From Eubacterium sp. (lineage in GTDB: Bacteria > Bacillota > Clostridia > Lachnospirales > Lachnospiraceae): DNA of 38,419 nt. Below are positions 32,712-38,419 of the stretch, piece after piece. The translations under genes were made by a program, and so were the position numbers. Each line of letters begins with the position of its first letter. Positions within the stretch are counted from its first letter, which is position 1. The stretch spans positions 1 to 38,419 of the forward strand of contig JAGBNF010000010.1 in NCBI GenBank assembly GCA_017634555.1, read 5' to 3'. The notes under the pieces were generated by a model that worked only from the letters and a program-made list of their open reading frames with translations, was not told the DNA's origin and ran no database searches.

Positions 32712-33395
32712 TCAGCCTCGCCTTCTCTTGTTAAGAACTCTGACAACTATATCTCCTGCTGTCTGGATCAGCTGAACCATGATGATGAGAATAACAATAC
32801 AGATGATCATTACTTCCTTCTGATATCTCTGATATCCGTATCTGTATGCCAGATCTCCGATTCCGCCTCCGCCAACAAGTCCTGCCATGGCTGAAAATCC
32901 GAGTACGGTTATGGCTGTAACGGTTATATTCTTTATCAGTGATATCCTCGCTTCAGGAAGAACTATCTTCCATATTACATGACTCTTTTTTGCTCCCGAC
33001 GAAAGCACTGCTTCAAGCACTCCCTTATCTACTTCTGAGAAGGACACTTCCGCAAGCCTTCCGAAGAAGGCCGCTGCCGCTATCGTAAGCGGAACGATGA
33101 CTGCTTTGGAACCGATCTTGGTTCCAACGATTACTGCTGACAGCGGCAGAAAGAAGATCATGAGTATCAAAAATGGTATTGAACTTATCATATTAGATAT
33201 GAAGCCCACCGTTTGATAGACCGGTGTATTCTTTGAGAGCAGCGGCTCGTTCGTTATATAAAGGATGAGCCCCAGCCCGATTCCAAGTATTATGGCAAGT
33301 GCGAGAGATGTAAGTGTCATAAATGCTGTCTCGCTGAGTGCCTTTACCAATTTGTCCTGAATCTCAGTAAATGCTTTAATAAATGCTTCAAGCAT
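32712..33395 (-). CDS. metI: Methionine ABC transporter permease MetI
   Basis: A 227-residue permease with about five membrane helices. The cytoplasmic coupling (EAA) loop is EAVLSSGAKKSHVIWKIVLP (about 129-148), and the family signature GLVGGGGIGDLAYRYGYQRY lies near the C-terminus. The start at 33395 (MLEAFIKAF) is chosen because GGAGGTGG is 6-8 nt upstream; it overlaps the metN stop by 8 bp. It forms the membrane channel with MetN as ATPase. Confidence 0.94.
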   Translation of the reverse strand: MLEAFIKAFTEIQDKLVKALSETAFMTLTSLALAIILGIGLGLILYITNEPLLSKNTPVYQTVGFISNMISSIPFLILMIFFLPLSAVIVGTKIGSKAVIVPLTIAAAAFFGRLAEVSFSEVDKGVLEAVLSSGAKKSHVIWKIVLPEARISLIKNITVTAITVLGFSAMAGLVGGGGIGDLAYRYGYQRYQKEVMIICIVILIIMVQLIQTAGDIVVRVLNKRRRG

Positions 33396-34425
33396 ACTTA
33401 ACCACCTCCGTTTTGCCTGCATTTTCTTCTATATACTTCAGTGCCTTTTCAACTCTGTCATTACTTCCTTCTATACTGACATACAGAACACCGAGTGGTC
33501 TTTTCTTGATAAACTCTATCTTTCCGTGAAGTATATTTACCTTTACGTAGAATTTTTCGATAACCTCACCTATCAGAGCTTTCTCGGCATTCTCACTGTA
33601 ATAATCAATTCTTACTATCGTACCTTTGACGTTATCAATGATATTTTGCGGAATCTTGAATTTGTTTTCCTTTTTAAGAAGACCTGCTGTAAAATCACTC
33701 TCCGGTTTCGTGAATACATCATATACATCTCCCTCTTCAACCACCTTGCCCTTATCCATTACCACAACTCTGTCGCAGATTTCTTTGACCACGTCCAGCT
33801 CATGAGTGATGATAACGGTGGTTATATTCAGTTCCTTGCTGATTTTCTTTATAAGCTTCAGAACCGCCTCTGTTGTTTCGGAATCCAGTGCTGAAGTAGG
33901 TTCGTCACAAAGAAGAATTTTCGCATTGTTGGCGAGTGCCCTTGCTATGGCAACTCTCTGTTTCTGACCTCCTGAAAGCTGTTCCGGATAGGCATGCTTC
34001 TTATCTTCGATTCCTACATAACGGAGCAGTTCCTCTATTCTCTCAGCTGCTTCCTTTTTGGATTTACCATTCTCCGTAAGAACAAATTCTATATTTGAAT
34101 AAACATCTTTGCTGTTGATCAGATTGAAATGCTGAAATATCATTCCAATATTACTTCTCAGTTCTCTCAGCTCTCTTTCTTTCAGCTTCCCAACTTCTCT
34201 TCCGTCTACATCCACAATTCCGGATGAGATACTTTGAAGACCGTTAATGGTTCTGAGCAGTGTACTCTTTCCGGCTCCCGAGGAACCGATGATTCCGATG
34301 ATTTCTCCTTCCTTGATGTTGAAGCTCACATTTTTTACAGCTTCAACCTTTTTTCTTTTCTGTCTGAAACTCACGCTTACATTTTCAAAACTGATAATAT
34401 TATTTCTTTCTTCTTTATCAGACAT
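33388..34425 (-). CDS. metN: Methionine ABC transporter ATPase MetN with NIL domain
   Basis: A 345-residue ABC ATPase. Walker A GSSGAGKS (47-54), Q-loop FQHFNLI, signature LSGGQKQR, Walker B ILLCDEPTSALD and switch His in ITHELDVV are complete. Residues about 270-345 form a C-terminal NIL domain (VRIDYYSENAEKALIG, VNILHGKIE), which in E. coli MetN binds methionine and inhibits transport, so a methionine-type substrate is likely. Start 34425 (MSDKEER) has GGGAG 9 nt upstream; the earlier Met at 34434 overlaps that site. It is the first gene of the operon, after a folded leader. Confidence 0.94.
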   Translation of the reverse strand: MSDKEERNNIISFENVSVSFRQKRKKVEAVKNVSFNIKEGEIIGIIGSSGAGKSTLLRTINGLQSISSGIVDVDGREVGKLKERELRELRSNIGMIFQHFNLINSKDVYSNIEFVLTENGKSKKEAAERIEELLRYVGIEDKKHAYPEQLSGGQKQRVAIARALANNAKILLCDEPTSALDSETTEAVLKLIKKISKELNITTVIITHELDVVKEICDRVVVMDKGKVVEEGDVYDVFTKPESDFTAGLLKKENKFKIPQNIIDNVKGTIVRIDYYSENAEKALIGEVIEKFYVKVNILHGKIEFIKKRPLGVLYVSIEGSNDRVEKALKYIEENAGKTEVVKYA

Positions 34426-34442
34426 ATCTCTCATCTCCCGCT

Positions 34443-34539
34443 ATAGTTTTTTTTAATAGGTATAGCCTTTTCCTTGAATTTCGGTGACGGCTCTAATTGT
34501 ATTTAAAAGTACCCTCTTCGTCCAATCCCGAAAAACTAT
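34443..34539 (-). promoter_or_regulatory. Folded 5' leader of metN, possible riboswitch of unknown class
   Basis: A 9-bp perfect closing stem ATAGTTTTT (34531-34539 read on minus) / AAAAACTAT (34443-34451) encloses about 80 nt. Inside are AGCC/GGCT (around 34467-34496), a possible GACG/CGTC pairing (34519-34522 with 34486-34489) and GGTA/TACC. A candidate -10 (TTATAA, 34546-34551) would start the RNA right at the stem, and the 3' arm ends 8 nt before the GGGAG ribosome site. The conserved SAM-I (S-box) core is not visible. Classification is unproven. Confidence 0.4.
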
Positions 34540-34574
34540 TGTTTGTTATAAGTTTTTCATCTACCTATAGGCAT

Positions 34575-34603
34575 TTGCTATATCCGCTTATTTGGAATAC
34601 AAT
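34575..34603 (+). promoter_or_regulatory. Promoter of the pseudouridine synthase gene
   Basis: TTGCTA (34575-34580) and TACAAT (34598-34603) with a 17-bp spacer, about 31 bp before the ATG. It lies back to back with the metN leader. Confidence 0.65.
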
Positions 34604-34634
34604 GGTACAAAGACTACGAAATGAGGAATATAAA

Positions 34635-35405
34635 ATGACACAGAAATCCAAGCTCGATATAGTATTTGAAGATGAATACATGATTGCATGCGTTAAGCCA
34701 TACGGTGTATCTTCCCAGCCTGATAACGGCAGCGGTGAAGACCTTATGACCACCGTAAAAAATTATCTTTTTGATAAAAAAATTGATGAAGGGATATCCG
34801 AGGAACCGTATCTTGCCGTGATCAACCGCCTCGACAGACCGGTATCGGGGATCGTGCTCTACGCAAAAAGTCAGGACTGTGCAGCACGTCTTTCAGAAAT
34901 GCTGCAGACAGATGATATGTCAAAGTATTACCAGGCCGTTGTTAAGGGCTTTATGGATGAACCTGAAGGAACCCTTACCGACTGGATACTTTTCGATAAG
35001 AAGACAAATGTATCCAAAATCGTTTCTAAGGATACAAAGGGTGCAAAATACGCAGAGCTCAACTATGAGGTTTTGGATGAACTTGATACGGACGAAGGAT
35101 CTATCAGCTATCTTCTGATTGAGCTTCTGACCGGCCGCCATCATCAGATCAGATGCCAGCTTGCAAATGCGGGACACGCTATCTGGGGCGATACAAAGTA
35201 TGGCACAGCTTCTAAATCCGGAACTAAGGGTAACTCCCGTAAGAACAGCAAATCTCAGGGACCGGACAAAAAAAAGAAAAGCCCGGGAATCGGACTTTTC
35301 TCAACAATGCTTGAATTTACCCACCCTTACACCGGTGAGGAGATCACGCTCCACAGAGAACCGGAAGGCGAAGCCTTCGATATCATCGACCAGGTTGACT
35401 GGTAG
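34635..35405 (+). CDS. RluA-family RNA pseudouridine synthase
   Basis: A 256-residue enzyme that isomerises uridine in rRNA or tRNA. The catalytic Asp is D67 in INRLDRPVSGIVLYAKS, a variant of the HRLDxxTSG motif with Asn for His. TGRHHQIRCQLA and WGDTKYG are the other family motifs, and a Lys/Ser-rich insert (about 196-215) precedes TMLEFTHPYTGEE. No S4 domain is present. The start 34635 is fixed by GAGG 8 nt upstream and by the promoter; the longer frame from 34497 would begin upstream of that promoter. The RNA target is unknown. Confidence 0.9.
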   Translation: MTQKSKLDIVFEDEYMIACVKPYGVSSQPDNGSGEDLMTTVKNYLFDKKIDEGISEEPYLAVINRLDRPVSGIVLYAKSQDCAARLSEMLQTDDMSKYYQAVVKGFMDEPEGTLTDWILFDKKTNVSKIVSKDTKGAKYAELNYEVLDELDTDEGSISYLLIELLTGRHHQIRCQLANAGHAIWGDTKYGTASKSGTKGNSRKNSKSQGPDKKKKSPGIGLFSTMLEFTHPYTGEEITLHREPEGEAFDIIDQVDW

Positions 35406-35480
35406 AATAGTATTTTTTGCGTGTTTCAAGAATTACAAAAGTTTCGTAAGAAACAGAACAATACGTATGTCAATATAATT

Positions 35481-35566
35481 ACCAAAAAATACAAAAAGGC
35501 CACATACTATATCGACGTGACCATGTAGGTGCGAGCCGAGTCACGGAGATATAGTATGTGGCCTTT
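35481..35566 (-). terminator. Long-stem terminator of the aspartate-type aminotransferase
   Basis: A 19-bp perfect stem (35495-35513, 35548-35566) is followed by a GA/GA internal loop (35514-35515, 35546-35547), a 6-bp stem CGTGAC/GTCACG (35516-35521, 35540-35545) and an 18-nt loop. The minus strand continues with TTTTTGTATTTTTT. It ends the gene that stops at 35590 and may also stop the convergent pseudouridine synthase transcript, although the plus-strand T tract is poor. Confidence 0.82.
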
Positions 35567-35589
35567 ATATTATGTCTATTTTATAATTC

Positions 35590-36876
35590 TTAGTTCTCTG
35601 CAATAAGCTTCTCAAGGCTTACGATTCTTACACAAAGTGTGAAGAGCTCTGCAGCAACCTTCAGATCCTCAAGAGTCGGATATGTAGGAGCTACACGGAT
35701 ATTTGAATCCTGTGGATCCTTTCCATATGGCCATGTTGCGCCTGCACCTGTCATAGTAACTCCGGCCTTCTTAGCCTTCTTAACAATCGCCTTTGCACAT
35801 CCCGGAAGGCTGTCGAAACTGATGAAGTATCCTCCCTTCGGAGTTGTCCATTCACCAATACCAAGTCCCTTAAGGTTAGCATCGAAAATCTCAAGAACTG
35901 CCTCAAACTTAGGTCTGATGATATCTGAATGCTTACGCATATGCTCTGTCATTCCGTGGATATCCTTGAAGAATCTTACATGTCTGAGCTGATTAACCTT
36001 ATCATGTCCGATTGTCTGATTCTTCATCTGATTCATGATATCCTCAAGGTTGTTAGGTGATGTTGCAAGTGCAGCAATACCACTACCAGGGAATGTGATC
36101 TTTGATGTAGAAGCAAACTTATATACGAGATCTGGATTTCCTGCTCTCTTACACTCTGCAAGGATCTCAATAAGATAATCCTGGTCATGATCATAAAGAT
36201 GATGAATTCCGTAAGCATTATCCCAGAATATACGGAAATCCTTAGCTGCAGGCTTAAGTCTTGCAAAACGTCTTACTGTCTCATCTGAATATGAATATCC
36301 CTGAGGATTTGAATACTTCGGACAGCACCAGATTCCCTTGATTGACTCATCCTCTGATACAAGCTTCTCTACCATATCCATGTCAGGTCCTTCCGGCGAC
36401 ATAGGAACAGGTATCATCTCGATTCCGAAATACTCTGTGATTGCAAAATGTCTGTCATAACCCGGAACAGGACAAAGGAACTTAACCTTGTCAAGCTTAC
36501 ACCATGGTGTGTTTCCGAGTATACCGTGAGTCATTGCACGGCTTACTGTATCATACATAACGTTGAGTGATGAATTACCGTAGATAATAATATTATCAGG
36601 ATTATTCTCCATCATATCTCCGATAAGAACCTTAGCTTCATGGATTCCTGTCAGTACACCATAATTGCGGCAATCTGTACCATCTTCGCAGCTAAGATCA
36701 GCCTCTGAATTAAGTGTATCCATCATTCCCATAGAAAGATCAAGCTGCTCACGACATGGCTTTCCTCTGCTCATGTCCAGTGTAAGATCCATATCCTGAA
36801 ACTTCTTATATTCTGCCTTGAGACTGCTCAGCTCCTGCTGCATCTCTTCCTTACTCATCTCTGTGTAAGCCTTCAT
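35590..36876 (-). CDS. Aspartate aminotransferase-type PLP enzyme (AspAT class with long N-terminal motif)
   Basis: A 428-residue fold-type I aminotransferase of the separate group that includes actinobacterial and clostridial aspartate aminotransferases. PLP lysine K259 lies in YKFASTSKITFPGSG. Other features are LDMSRGKPCREQLDLS, RNYGVLTGIHEAK, YGNSSLNVMYD, CCPKYSNPQGYSY and FWDNAYGIHHL. It probably interconverts aspartate and oxaloacetate. ATG at 36876 is preferred to the GTG one codon earlier, since AAGGAG is 8 nt upstream of it. The promoter is at 36929-36957 and the terminator at 35481-35566. Monocistronic. Confidence 0.9.
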   Translation of the reverse strand: MKAYTEMSKEEMQQELSSLKAEYKKFQDMDLTLDMSRGKPCREQLDLSMGMMDTLNSEADLSCEDGTDCRNYGVLTGIHEAKVLIGDMMENNPDNIIIYGNSSLNVMYDTVSRAMTHGILGNTPWCKLDKVKFLCPVPGYDRHFAITEYFGIEMIPVPMSPEGPDMDMVEKLVSEDESIKGIWCCPKYSNPQGYSYSDETVRRFARLKPAAKDFRIFWDNAYGIHHLYDHDQDYLIEILAECKRAGNPDLVYKFASTSKITFPGSGIAALATSPNNLEDIMNQMKNQTIGHDKVNQLRHVRFFKDIHGMTEHMRKHSDIIRPKFEAVLEIFDANLKGLGIGEWTTPKGGYFISFDSLPGCAKAIVKKAKKAGVTMTGAGATWPYGKDPQDSNIRVAPTYPTLEDLKVAAELFTLCVRIVSLEKLIAEN

Positions 36877-36928
36877 CACTCATTCTCCTTCTTTATTCCA
36901 ACTGCATAGCATCAAAAATTCTTAAGCA

Positions 36929-36957
36929 ATAATACATGTAATAGTTAAAAAAGTCAA
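36929..36957 (-). promoter_or_regulatory. Promoter of the aspartate-type aminotransferase
   Basis: TTGACT (36952-36957) and TATTAT (36929-36934), 17 bp apart on the minus strand, with TG directly before the -10. It lies in the 129-bp gap after the Uma2 gene, which otherwise holds no gene and no clear terminator. Confidence 0.72.
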
Positions 36958-37005
36958 TGATAGGCGGCAAAAAATTTAATAATATTTTGTTTGATCCCTG
37001 ATTCA

Positions 37006-37824
37006 CTACGATTTTCTATAAGAAGACTTTATATAATCAGGCATTGCTTTAAAATCTATCTTAAGTCGGCCGGAATATATGCCTACAGGTATCTTCGCAT
37101 CAAAGGGATACAGAGATATATCCCCCTTCTCCAACTCATGGACAACAACCTTTTCTTTATACGGATCGACTATCCAATACTCTCTTACATCATATTCCGC
37201 ATACTTGGACAGCTTTGTCTGCATATCATATTTCTTGCTTGCCGATGAAACAATCTCTATTATCAGATCCGGTGCGCCGTAAACCCTTTCCGGTTTAAAC
37301 TCTCCGTCACACACTATGAAAACATCAGGCTTAAAGACATCCTTTCCCTCTTCATCGAGCTGAACATCCATAGGTGCAATATAAGGGATACATTTTCCCC
37401 CATGCTTTATAATGTAATTTCTTATCTGAAGATAAATCTCAGCCTCCAGAAGCTGATGAACGGTCGTTGGTGATTCCATCCTGATAAGCTTACCGTCACA
37501 TATCTCATATCTGACATCCTCTGGCATGCCCTCCAGATCTTCTATGGTAAACTGTCCCTGCTTTCTGGAACGGATGATCTTCTCCTCCTCGGCACGGCGT
37601 CTCTTACGATACAGATCCATGTTATCAATATCGGAGGATGGCTCCTCCCCGATCAGCTTGCTTATTCCACATGCCAGCTTCATAACGGTATCTCTTCGTG
37701 GGTTCTTATTATTCCCACTGAATACCTTAAGTACCGTACTCATGGGAACTCCCGACGCTTCTGATATTTCTCTGCAGGTAAGTCCATAGCTTTCTTTGGC
37801 CTTTTTAATTTCCTTAATATCCAT
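37006..37824 (-). CDS. HTH-Uma2 fusion: XRE-like DNA-binding domain plus PD-(D/E)XK nuclease fold
   Basis: A 272-residue protein. Residues about 5-60 are a helix-turn-helix of XRE type (GLTCREISEASGVPMSTVLK). A basic linker (LYRKRRRAEEEK) leads to a Uma2/DUF820 domain (about 90-265) of the restriction-endonuclease fold, with PDVFIVC (D167), PDLIIEIVS (D186, E190) and EYWIVDP. Uma2 proteins are common, often in many copies, and their biological role is unsettled. Start 37824 (MDIKEIKK) has GGGAGG 7 nt upstream. Its own promoter overlaps three evenly spaced 8-bp repeats, which the HTH may bind. Confidence 0.85.
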   Translation of the reverse strand: MDIKEIKKAKESYGLTCREISEASGVPMSTVLKVFSGNNKNPRRDTVMKLACGISKLIGEEPSSDIDNMDLYRKRRRAEEEKIIRSRKQGQFTIEDLEGMPEDVRYEICDGKLIRMESPTTVHQLLEAEIYLQIRNYIIKHGGKCIPYIAPMDVQLDEEGKDVFKPDVFIVCDGEFKPERVYGAPDLIIEIVSSASKKYDMQTKLSKYAEYDVREYWIVDPYKEKVVVHELEKGDISLYPFDAKIPVGIYSGRLKIDFKAMPDYIKSSYRKS

Positions 37825-37863
37825 ATGATATCCTCCCGGATAGATATGTTCTTCCATATATCT

Positions 37864-37911
37864 TATTCCATTATATCACGTGGTATTCCATTTACAATTT
37901 TCTTATTCCAT
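37864..37911. repeat. Three direct repeats at 20-bp period over the Uma2 promoter
   Basis: TATTCCAT occurs at 37864-37871, 37884-37891 and 37904-37911, exactly 20 bp apart. The outer two share 13 bp (TCTTATTCCATTA at 37861 and 37901). Copy 1 overlaps the -10, copy 2 fills the spacer next to the -35, and copy 3 lies just upstream. A partial copy TTCCAT is at 37852-37857, out of phase. This looks like an operator array. Confidence 0.7.
37870..37897 (-). promoter_or_regulatory. Promoter of the HTH-Uma2 gene
   Basis: TTGTAA (37892-37897), 16-bp spacer, TATAAT (37870-37875) preceded by TGA (extended -10) on the minus strand, 46 bp before the start. Confidence 0.72.
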
Positions 37912-37972
37912 TAACTGTCTGTTTCAAAACCATCCGCTTTAAATCACCTGGTTTTAAACATCTGCGACAAAA

Positions 37973-38009
37973 TAAAAAGTGGCGGGTTCCGTTAATACGG
38001 AACCGCCAC
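37973..38009 (-). terminator. Terminator of pckA
   Basis: A 13-bp GC-rich stem with one bulged base (37979-37992 with 37997-38009) is followed by TTTTTATTTTG on the minus strand, 35 bp after the pckA stop. Confidence 0.92.
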
Positions 38010-38044
38010 CGTTATTCATCTAAATACTATAAATGTATTTCGGA

Positions 38045-38419
38045 TTAAAGCTGAGGACCTGCAGCAACAAGTGCCTTACCAGCTTCATTTGTCTCATACT
38101 TCTTGAAGTTCTTGATGAATCTCTCAGCAAGATCCTTAGCCTTAGCATCCCACTCAGCAGCATCTGCATATGTGTCTCTAGGATCAAGAATCTCTGTTGA
38201 TACTCCCGGAAGCTCTGTTGGTACCTCGAAATCAAAGTAAGGAATCTTCTTTGTAGGAGCGTTCTTGATATCTCCGTTAAGGATAGCATCGATGATACCA
38301 CGTGTATCAGGGATTGAGATACGCTTTCCTGTTCCGTTCCATCCTGTATTTACGAGGTAAGCCTTAGCTCCGCTCTTCTCCATCTTCTTAACAAGCTCTT
38401 CAGCATACTTTGTTGGGTG
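38045..38419 (-). CDS. pckA: Phosphoenolpyruvate carboxykinase (ATP), C-terminal part, cut by window edge
   Basis: Only the last 124 codons are inside the window; the frame is open to the right edge, starting [33 protein letters not shown] and the segment AILNGDI match the C-terminal part of ATP-type PEP carboxykinase, which converts oxaloacetate and ATP to PEP and CO2, and in many fermenters runs in the carboxylating direction. The catalytic P-loop and lysine are outside the window. A strong terminator follows. The internal Met at 38383 is not the start. Confidence 0.9.
   Translation of the reverse strand, partial: HPTKYAEELVKKMEKSGAKAYLVNTGWNGTGKRISIPDTRGIIDAILNGDIKNAPTKKIPYFDFEVPTELPGVSTEILDPRDTYADAAEWDAKAKDLAERFIKNFKKYETNEAGKALVAAGPQL

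Noticed and set aside
34443-34539. SAM-I (S-box) riboswitch before metN
   Set aside because: Expected because of metN, but the conserved core elements are not visible; kept only as an unclassified folded leader.
34497-34634. Upstream extension of the RluA-family gene (46 codons)
   Set aside because: The promoter at 34575-34603 lies inside it and the real ATG has a good ribosome site; the extra residues do not resemble the family.

Overview
The window looks like chromosomal DNA of an anaerobic Firmicute, most likely a Lachnospiraceae member (Butyrivibrio, Lachnospira or Roseburia type). The signs are strong AGGAGG-type ribosome binding sites, MutS2, a type 3 ProS, an Nfn-type ferredoxin transhydrogenase, a four-subunit 2-oxoacid:ferredoxin oxidoreductase, a YhaM nuclease and ATP-type PEP carboxykinase. 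None of the three tRNA genes encodes its CCA end, and a CCA-adding enzyme is present. The genus is an inference. I see no phage, insertion sequence or CRISPR array.

Layout. 1-3722 (minus): tRNA-Gln, a small membrane protein with a Gln/Gly/Tyr-rich repeat tail, a sodium:solute symporter and the YhaM nuclease. 3807-8597 (plus): mutS2, an OmpR-type response regulator and a sensor kinase, closely packed. 8644-17552 (minus): a long gene train, read from the right as murJ, a DUF815 ATPase, a folded palindromic element, nth, an unlisted 36-residue membrane peptide, a VanW-domain protein, an AIR-synthase-like protein, an Lrp regulator, an aminotransferase and trmL. 17719-19945 (minus): nfnA and nfnB. 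20135-21312: tRNA-Ser, an unknown membrane protein and tRNA-Leu. 21362-26034 (minus): a SpoVK/CbbX-like AAA protein, cca and proS, each with its own apparent promoter.

26217-34425 (minus) is the most distinctive region. Nine genes read metN, metI, four 2-oxoacid:ferredoxin oxidoreductase subunits, metQ, a PaaK-type acyl-CoA ligase and an aminotransferase. Most are overlapping or nearly touching. Parts of a methionine-type ABC importer enclose a complete 2-oxoacid/acyl-CoA/amino acid interconversion module. This suggests one pathway that either oxidises an imported amino acid to its acyl-CoA or builds the amino acid from a carboxylic acid by reductive carboxylation. A folded leader precedes metN and does not look like a SAM-I riboswitch.

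34575-38419: an RluA-family pseudouridine synthase (plus), an aspartate-type aminotransferase, an HTH-Uma2 nuclease fusion whose promoter carries three copies of an 8-bp repeat at exact 20-bp spacing, and the 3' end of pckA, cut by the window edge.

All function calls come from reading motifs in the translations. No database search was possible. Promoters and terminators were picked by eye.
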